Source: a virus. From it: 64,000 nt of DNA. The notes beneath the pieces were generated by a model. The model was not told the DNA's origin, made no database searches, and saw only the letters and a list, made by a program, of their open reading frames with translations. A program made the position numbers and the translations under genes. Positions within the stretch are counted from its first letter, which is position 1. Every line of letters begins with the position of its first letter. Positions 60,384 through 64,000 of the stretch are shown piece after piece. The stretch is from the IMG/VR virus record IMGVR_UViG_3300024503_000494, positions 1 through 64,000 of that record. One strand, 5' to 3'.

Positions 60384-60391
60384 TATTTATA
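60384..60391 (-). promoter_or_regulatory. Late octamer TATAAATA (minus strand)
   Basis: A perfect octamer on the minus strand is followed by a 21-nt leader with an AGGAG site and GTG 60362, so the downstream pair (63-residue protein and SGNH-like hydrolase) is a late unit. Confidence 0.75.
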
Positions 60392-60974
60392 CCCTTGTGG
60401 TTGTGTAATTGAAGATCACACAGATACGCTGTTGATGTTCTTGAGGACGTCCAGTCCAGCGCCAGTGTGTGCCGTCAAAGTCGTACCAAGTACCACCACG
60501 GGGTTCTAGACGATGCACAATGTTCTCCAAATTCTGGGGTAATTCCCAGTCCTGCATCCAAGAACGTTCACGAAGAATGTCTGTGGTGCCGTCGGAATCC
60601 ATGGGGAAATAAATGCCAGTTTGATGTGGGCCTGTGATGTCAATGTGCGGTTGGCTATTGCCACGATCTCCGGGTAGAGAATTAACTACTCTTATTTTAA
60701 AAATTCTACTTAGGTTTTTGCCCTGATGATCCAAGGCTCGGAATAGGATCATTTGACAGATGTCCATTAGTTCTTCGTTGATCACGGTGTCGTTGTCATA
60801 GACCACATTGGTATATTGGTGCCAGTCGTATCTGCGAATATCTCGGGCCATTTCTGGAGGAAAAAATCCCCAATTAGTCAATGGGTTGCCGATGCGTTCA
60901 GCTAGCCAGCCCCGGACCTGACCCTCAAAAAGGTCATCAATTTGAGTCAGTTTAGGCAACAGTTCTTCAGTCAT
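60387..60974 (-). CDS. 2OG-Fe(II) oxygenase (HxD type)
   Basis: The 195-residue protein has the classic facial triad: H110-x-D112 in QPHIDITGPHQ and H170 in FDGTHWRW, with R183 (QQRICVIFNY) as the 2-oxoglutarate-binding residue. This matches prolyl-4-hydroxylase-like oxygenases, which hydroxylate protein or small-molecule substrates with O2 and Fe(II). The start follows an AAGGAG site. It precedes the late unit of 60362, and the octamer for that unit overlaps its stop codon. Substrate unknown. Confidence 0.8.
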   Translation of the reverse strand: MTEELLPKLTQIDDLFEGQVRGWLAERIGNPLTNWGFFPPEMARDIRRYDWHQYTNVVYDNDTVINEELMDICQMILFRALDHQGKNLSRIFKIRVVNSLPGDRGNSQPHIDITGPHQTGIYFPMDSDGTTDILRERSWMQDWELPQNLENIVHRLEPRGGTWYDFDGTHWRWTGRPQEHQQRICVIFNYTTTRV

Positions 60975-61017
60975 AGTATCTCCTTGTCACATACTTATCC
61001 CATAAACTGGTCAGTGA

Positions 61018-61025
61018 ATTAAATA
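61018..61025 (+). promoter_or_regulatory. Late octamer ATTAAATA
   Basis: The octamer ends 5 nt before ATG 61031 (spacer TTGAT, as also seen at the HNH gene). It is divergent from the minus-strand oxygenase gene. Confidence 0.65.
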
Positions 61026-61030
61026 TTGAT

Positions 61031-61654
61031 ATGCAGACCCTAGGCTTATTTTCCGAACCCGTGACTCGCCAACAGATTTGGCCCGGAACCTGGCAACAGC
61101 AGCTTGATCAGATTCCCTGTGAATATCAGACCAATCACTGTTACTCCCTGTCCCAGAGAGTTTTGGACACAGTTCCAGATCTACACCAAATAATTGAACA
61201 AAGGGTTCAACAGTGGGCTGAACAGGTTCTGGGCATCACGGATACACTCTACATCACAGAAAGTTGGATCAATGTCTATAATACCGGCGACTCCATACAT
61301 CAGCACAGCCACCCTAATTCCATAGTGTCGGGAACTTGGTATTGGTCAACACCCGAAACAGAGATTAGATTTCACAAACAGGGCTTAAACTCATCTACAC
61401 ACTGGACTATGAAACTGGATCAAAGGCCCACAGCCTGGTCACAGACAGAAGTCATACTGCCCGTAGAACAAGGTGATCTACTCCTATGGCCCAGTTATCT
61501 ACAGCACTCAACCACAGCACACACCAGCGAAGAACCAAGAAAAACTCTGAGCTTTAATGCAATGCCTAGATCTTGGGGAAGTAATTTCTATAGAGTCGGC
61601 GAAGCCGCAGCGCAAATTCCTGAGCGCGAAGCGCAGCAGCGCAAGATTTTTTAG
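61031..61654 (+). CDS. 2OG-Fe(II) oxygenase (TIGR02466-like)
   Basis: The protein has 207 residues. H90, H92 and H94 lie in SIHQHSHPNS, a later His in YLQHSTTAH near residue 160, and R in EEPRKTLSF. This HxH/H/R pattern is like the TIGR02466 family of putative oxygenases and like the 55417 protein. The composition here is much richer in Q, W and L codons with G/C at third positions than in the left part of the window. A second oxygenase gene (60387) lies divergently 57 bp away. Function probably hydroxylation; substrate unknown. Confidence 0.8.
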   Translation: MQTLGLFSEPVTRQQIWPGTWQQQLDQIPCEYQTNHCYSLSQRVLDTVPDLHQIIEQRVQQWAEQVLGITDTLYITESWINVYNTGDSIHQHSHPNSIVSGTWYWSTPETEIRFHKQGLNSSTHWTMKLDQRPTAWSQTEVILPVEQGDLLLWPSYLQHSTTAHTSEEPRKTLSFNAMPRSWGSNFYRVGEAAAQIPEREAQQRKIF

Positions 61655-61682
61655 AAGAATTATCTGCGCATATATCCGCAGA
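61624..61682. terminator. Hairpins between convergent genes
   Basis: GCGC-GAA-GCGC (61624-61634) lies in the end of the oxygenase gene and a T run follows at 61647-61652. TCTGCG (61663-61668) pairs with CGCAGA (61677-61682) around an 8-nt loop. They probably terminate one or both convergent transcripts, but neither is a perfect rho-independent terminator. Confidence 0.4.
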
Positions 61683-61686
61683 AGCC

Positions 61687-61950
61687 CTATCTACAAGAGA
61701 ATTTAGTCAGTAAATCTTGATCAAAGTCTTCGAACAGAGTGCGCATTATACGCGAGTGTTCAGGATACTGTAGAAGCCATTGTGTGGCCAATTTTGGCAC
61801 TCCAAAAAGCAGCCAGTAGTCTGTGGGAATAGCAGAGTTATAGGCATCAGTGTGAGCATAACTACGAGGCCAATAGTGTACTGAGTCGCGCCAAGAATTA
61901 AGTAAGGTAATCTGCGACTGGCGAAATGGCTCTAGGTACACAAGTAGCAT
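61687..61950 (-). CDS. Hypothetical protein
   Basis: The 87-residue protein is aromatic and leucine-rich (LLVYLEPFRQSQITLLNSWRD, LLFGVPKLATQWLLQYPEH) with no signal peptide. Upstream on the minus strand there is a degenerate octamer TGTAAATA 8 nt from the ATG. No family was recognised. It may be a small regulatory or virion-associated protein; the composition matches the surrounding high-GC module. Confidence 0.5.
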   Translation of the reverse strand: MLLVYLEPFRQSQITLLNSWRDSVHYWPRSYAHTDAYNSAIPTDYWLLFGVPKLATQWLLQYPEHSRIMRTLFEDFDQDLLTKFSCR

Positions 61951-62012
61951 TACACTAGTATTTACATCAAACCCTTATATCTATGTGAGATCCCAAGGGC
62001 AGTTTGCGTCGT

Positions 62013-62213
62013 TTAAGCCACTGATGTTGATGAGTTATGAATCTGTGCATTGGCGAGACTGAACTTGTGTATAACAGGATCTATGACAAACTCTAGAGTC
62101 TGCTTATGAGCTAGAATGGGATCCGGTTTAAATGACAGATCTAGAGTGGATACATACTGCGCCGTAAACTCAAAGGTTCGGCGCCAATCGGGGTGGGGAC
62201 TAAATGTCTGCAT
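62013..62213 (-). CDS. Small hypothetical protein
   Basis: The 66-residue protein (PDWRRTFEFTAQYVSTLDLSF, LAHKQTLEFVIDPVIHKF) is of mixed helix and strand. Its ATG lies 3 nt after the upstream gene stop, so the two may be translated together. No domain was recognised; a coding role is supported only by its length and tight spacing in an otherwise closely packed minus-strand run. Confidence 0.4.
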   Translation of the reverse strand: MQTFSPHPDWRRTFEFTAQYVSTLDLSFKPDPILAHKQTLEFVIDPVIHKFSLANAQIHNSSTSVA

Positions 62214-62216
62214 ACA

Positions 62217-62402
62217 CTATATATCATCTAGAACACGAAACACTGAAGTAAACCGTAGTAAAAACTCAGTTAATATAGGACTGGAATCAATCCATACACG
62301 AGTACGATTTAAGTGGATTTCGTGACGGAGACTGTGTTGCTCTATAAAAGCAAAGAATTCTCTAAGCTGGGGATCAGAGTTTAGGAGTGCGTACTGTGGC
62401 AT
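62217..62402 (-). CDS. Small hypothetical protein
   Basis: The 61-residue protein (PQYALLNSDPQLREFFAFIEQHSL and VFRVLDDI) overlaps the methyltransferase gene end by 22 nt and is followed closely by the 62213 ORF. Overlapping starts and stops fit an operon of three small genes behind the methyltransferase. No function is recognised. Confidence 0.4.
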   Translation of the reverse strand: MPQYALLNSDPQLREFFAFIEQHSLRHEIHLNRTRVWIDSSPILTEFLLRFTSVFRVLDDI

Positions 62403-62881
62403 ATAACTAGATTGTTAGTAACAGAGCCAAGAGTAAAGTACTGACTAAGCTGACTTAGCCACCATTCTAGGGGTTCTTGTATAAGATGAAGATTTTGTCC
62501 GTTAGGGAATGAACTACGTGCAGGCACTGACGATATGTTAACATAGGCTACTTTTAGAGTCAAAGACTGTAGATGTGCCAAGACTGAGTGAATACACTGA
62601 GGTTCTATGTGCTCTAAGACATCTACGCAGACTACGAGATCTCTAGGTTGTGGCAGAGTAGAATAAGCTGGGATTCCGGGATCATAGTTATCCACAGGGA
62701 CTAGATCGCCGATTTTTTTACTGAGCAGAGCTTGTCCACAGCCGTAGTCCAAGATGTGCGCACAGGAGTATTGATGATAAAGCTCTAAGATATGTTCAGA
62801 GTAACGATGACCAACATCGCCCCAGGGTCTGCGCAGATGTTCTTGAACCAGCATCTGTTGATATTTGGGTGTATAAAGCAT
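62381..62881 (-). CDS. Class I SAM methyltransferase, short
   Basis: The 166-residue protein has a SAM-binding loop (AHILDYGCGQALLS near residues 41-54), a VPVDNYDPGIPAY acidic turn near residue 62, and DLVVCVDVLEHIEP near residue 81. These are motifs I, II and IV of the class I fold. The size is near the minimum for such enzymes. Target (DNA, RNA, protein or small molecule) is not identifiable. Upstream there is a TATACT-like hexamer close to the ATG, so the transcript might also be leaderless. Confidence 0.75.
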   Translation of the reverse strand: MLYTPKYQQMLVQEHLRRPWGDVGHRYSEHILELYHQYSCAHILDYGCGQALLSKKIGDLVPVDNYDPGIPAYSTLPQPRDLVVCVDVLEHIEPQCIHSVLAHLQSLTLKVAYVNISSVPARSSFPNGQNLHLIQEPLEWWLSQLSQYFTLGSVTNNLVICHSTHS

Positions 62882-63043
62882 AGACTAGTATATACTAAGA
62901 AAAGGGTTTTAGAGGTCAAAAATTTGGCCGCGCAAAAAATTTGGGTGGAGTACTTTTCATTTCAGGGTGGTGATTTTAGACCCCATACCGCTAGTAAAAC
63001 TACTACTATAGTATACACACTATACCGGCCACCCCCCACCACC
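62882..63043. other. Intergenic region with repeats and palindromes
   Basis: No gene is seen here. On the minus strand TATACT lies 5 nt before the methyltransferase ATG and TTGACC lies farther upstream at a non-ideal 21-bp distance. AAAAATTTGG occurs twice within about 25 bp around GCCGCGC. A C/A-rich stretch CCACCCCCCACCACC marks the end of the lipoprotein gene transcript. Confidence 0.4.
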
Positions 63044-63244
63044 TCAGCACCGGTCGGTCATCTCCGGTGTCCTCAGTTCAGGTCTAACCTGACCTCCACA
63101 GCGTCGAAGAGCCTCGCCAGGTTGATTGGGAATCTGATCAAACTTCTGATGATAGGGCCGTGACCAAGCTGCGTCTCTACGATCGTAGGCTGTACAGGCA
63201 GCTAGATTAGCTAGAGCTAAGGCTACGAATAAGCGCACGAACAT
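63044..63244 (-). CDS. Small lipoprotein, possible o-spanin
   Basis: The 66-residue protein has a signal peptide with lipobox LAAC (cut before C17): MFVRLFVALALANLAAC. The mature part is basic and Pro-rich (TAYDRRDAAWSRPYHQKFDQ, LRTPEMTDRC). Outer-membrane spanins and other phage lysis lipoproteins have this size and architecture, and a holin-like gene lies just upstream. Its start overlaps the 63207 gene by 38 nt. Alternatively it is an envelope lipoprotein blocking superinfection. No i-spanin was recognised nearby. Confidence 0.55.
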   Translation of the reverse strand: MFVRLFVALALANLAACTAYDRRDAAWSRPYHQKFDQIPNQPGEALRRCGGQVRPELRTPEMTDRC

Positions 63245-63434
63245 CTTCAGTGATCTCCATATGTTGATCCATCACAGCAGCGATCATTAGATCGTGTATG
63301 ACTACAGCATCCTTTTGATATGCGGGGGGCAGGTTCCGTATAAGCCGCTCAACATCTGCTTGCGATTCACAGCTCCAGATCATGTCTGCGATCTGATGTT
63401 GTTGACGATTAAGTCCGTGTAGTTCTATAGTCAT
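63207..63434 (-). CDS. Small helical protein in the lysis-like cluster
   Basis: The 75-residue protein is helical (LNRQQHQIADMIWSCESQADVERLIRNLP followed by HDLMIAAVMDQHMEIT in outline) with one cysteine and no membrane segment. This resembles a small protein found in many phages of which I know no function. The start overlaps the holin-like stop by 4 nt and the end overlaps the lipoprotein start by 38 nt, so all three are cotranslated. Role unknown. Confidence 0.55.
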   Translation of the reverse strand: MTIELHGLNRQQHQIADMIWSCESQADVERLIRNLPPAYQKDAVVIHDLMIAAVMDQHMEITEDVRALIRSLSSS

Positions 63435-63613
63435 TGCTGAGCCCTCTGGATCATAAGTGTACCTGCATACATTGCACCTAGTCCAGTTACTGCAACAGCT
63501 AGGGCCTGTAGCAGCTCTGTGTTGGTGATGCTATTCTCTACACCACCTGTGCCCAACATAGTGATCACAAGTCCTACTATGACGACAAACATTCCCTGAC
63601 CTTCTGTAACCAT
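63431..63613 (-). CDS. Two-TM holin-like protein
   Basis: The 60-residue protein has two predicted membrane helices: about residues 8-24 (MFVVIVGLVITMLGTGG) and residues 34-54 (LLQALAVAVTGLGAMYAGTLM). They are joined by a short polar loop and followed by a basic QRAQQ tail. Size, topology and position next to a small lipoprotein fit a class II holin that perforates the inner membrane at lysis. It could also be an unrelated small membrane protein. It is driven by a near-perfect sigma70 promoter. Confidence 0.55.
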   Translation of the reverse strand: MVTEGQGMFVVIVGLVITMLGTGGVENSITNTELLQALAVAVTGLGAMYAGTLMIQRAQQ

Positions 63614-63645
63614 TTTCAGCTCCTAGTTGTTTAGTGTATGTGTAT

Positions 63646-63674
63646 ATTATACGATCGAACTGGCCGTTTGTCAA
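63646..63674 (-). promoter_or_regulatory. Consensus sigma70 promoter (minus strand)
   Basis: TTGACA, 17 bp, TATAAT on the minus strand is a perfect consensus. It is followed by a leader with an AGGAG site before ATG 63613. It shares the GATCGTATAATA block with the next promoter. Confidence 0.9.
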
Positions 63675-63679
63675 CCAAT

Positions 63680-63916
63680 TTAGGCCACTTCTTTGAACAC
63701 ACGATAGCCACGGCCCTGAAGCACACGGATCGCGGCCTGTACTTCTTGATAGTTCTTTTCTTCCCAATCCAACATCTCTTTGGCGCCTTTGATGGTGTCT
63801 TCATCGCAGGTGTTACCTGTGGCAAAGTGACGGTAGAAGTAGTAGCGGCCTTCGTCACCCTCGACTGCCTGGATAGAGCCGATGTTCTTGTAGAGTTGAA
63901 CTTCGTTGTGTTTCAT
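63680..63916 (-). CDS. Small hypothetical protein
   Basis: The 78-residue protein (MKHNEVQLYKNIGSIQAVEG, EEKNYQEVQAAIRVLQGRGY) has basic and acidic helices and ends KEVA. The next gene on the same strand has its own consensus promoter starting 6 bp beyond this stop. Its own promoter (63946) is an equally strong consensus. No domain was recognised. It might be an early host-takeover protein, by context only. Confidence 0.55.
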   Translation of the reverse strand: MKHNEVQLYKNIGSIQAVEGDEGRYYFYRHFATGNTCDEDTIKGAKEMLDWEEKNYQEVQAAIRVLQGRGYRVFKEVA

Positions 63917-63945
63917 TTGCGCTCCCTATTTGTTAATATGCGTGT

Positions 63946-63974
63946 ATTATACGATCTTTTGGAAGACCTGTCAA
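63946..63974 (-). promoter_or_regulatory. Consensus sigma70 promoter (minus strand)
   Basis: TTGACA, 17 bp, TATAAT on the minus strand is a perfect consensus. A 29-nt leader with a GGGAG site precedes ATG 63916. Confidence 0.9.
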
Positions 63975-64000
63975 CCTCTAGGGTTATTGCGCACAAACTG

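Noticed and set aside
62792-63163. Plus-strand frame across the intergenic region near 62.9 kb
   Set aside because: It covers a repeat-rich non-coding stretch and opposes better-supported minus-strand genes.
1-64000. tRNA genes, CRISPR arrays, insertion sequences, integrase or attachment sites
   Set aside because: No cloverleaf with a T-arm-like GTTCRANNC pattern, no regularly spaced direct repeats and no transposase or integrase motif was seen by eye. tRNAscan would be needed to be sure.
59276-64000. Right-end module as a contaminating bacterial contig
   Set aside because: Late octamers of the same type with the same 5-nt spacing (61018) occur inside it, so it belongs to the same phage despite different composition.

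Overview
The window is a segment of a large T4-like (Straboviridae/Kyanoviridae-type) contractile-tailed phage genome, at 38-40 percent GC by eye for most of its length. The T4 core is unmistakable. Structural genes include neck proteins gp13 and gp14, sheath stabiliser gp15, sheath gp18, tube gp19, a gp54-like tube initiator, head completion gp4, and terminase gp16/gp17. Replication and recombination genes include gp32, UvsX, UvsY, UvsW, primase gp61, helicase gp41, a probable gp62 clamp-loader subunit, and dNMP kinase gp1. Several small genes of unknown function look like those I remember from marine cyanophage and pelagiphage T4-like genomes. No photosynthesis gene is present here. Three small Sec-exported proteins at 32.1-33.1 kb look like the Ala/Lys-rich and His-rich exported proteins common in Betaproteobacteria. 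The host is therefore probably an aquatic Gram-negative bacterium, possibly a betaproteobacterium; this is an inference.

Layout. 0-3.1 kb: three tandem Cys/Gly-rich fibre-like paralogues (the first cut by the window edge) and a possible tail-fibre chaperone. 3.1-5.9 kb: a GT9-like glycosyltransferase and a full-length NodU/CmcH carbamoyltransferase. 5.9-13.5 kb: fibre/baseplate genes ending in a 2151-residue protein with an Asp-box region. 13.5-17.1 kb, minus strand: gp14, gp15, a Nudix-like protein and a small coiled protein. 17.1-31.9 kb, plus strand: neck, dNMP kinase, tail, DNA packaging, and head-associated genes. 32.1-33.1 kb: three exported small proteins between terminators. 33.1-36.3 kb: gp32, UvsX, UvsY. 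36.3-45.9 kb: a glycan island of nucleotide-sugar enzymes, glycosyltransferases and an FkbM methyltransferase. 45.9-52.2 kb: UvsW and a tightly overlapped run of conserved small genes. 52.2-58.8 kb: a structural protein, primase, a second short carbamoyltransferase, an oxygenase, helicase, and two proteins with capsid-targeting-like N-termini. 58.8-64 kb: a GNAT protein and then a compositionally different, mostly minus-strand module (SGNH-like protein, two 2OG-Fe(II) oxygenases, methyltransferase, lipoprotein, holin-like protein).

Expression. Two promoter classes can be read directly. The first is T4-type late octamers resembling NATAAATA. The second is sigma70 promoters (TTGACN, 17 bp, TATAAT), some with the -35 element overlapping the stop codon of the upstream gene. 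The most striking signal is spacing. At nine late promoters on both strands the start codon lies exactly 5 nt after the octamer, and at three sigma70-type promoters exactly 6 nt after the -10 hexamer. By analogy with known transcription start positions, this puts the ATG at or next to +1 and predicts systematic leaderless mRNAs. Other genes in the window keep normal leaders with Shine-Dalgarno sites.

Function. The glycan island, the two carbamoyltransferases, the oxygenases and the cytidylyltransferase-cupin fusion look like a phage-encoded system for making or modifying sugars, either on the host surface or on the virion. Three proteins begin with short peptides ending in LxE or IxE, resembling the T4 capsid-targeting sequence cut by the prohead protease. 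One of them carries a nucleotidyltransferase motif and may be an injected enzyme. Family assignments rest on motifs and memory of homologues; no database search was run.
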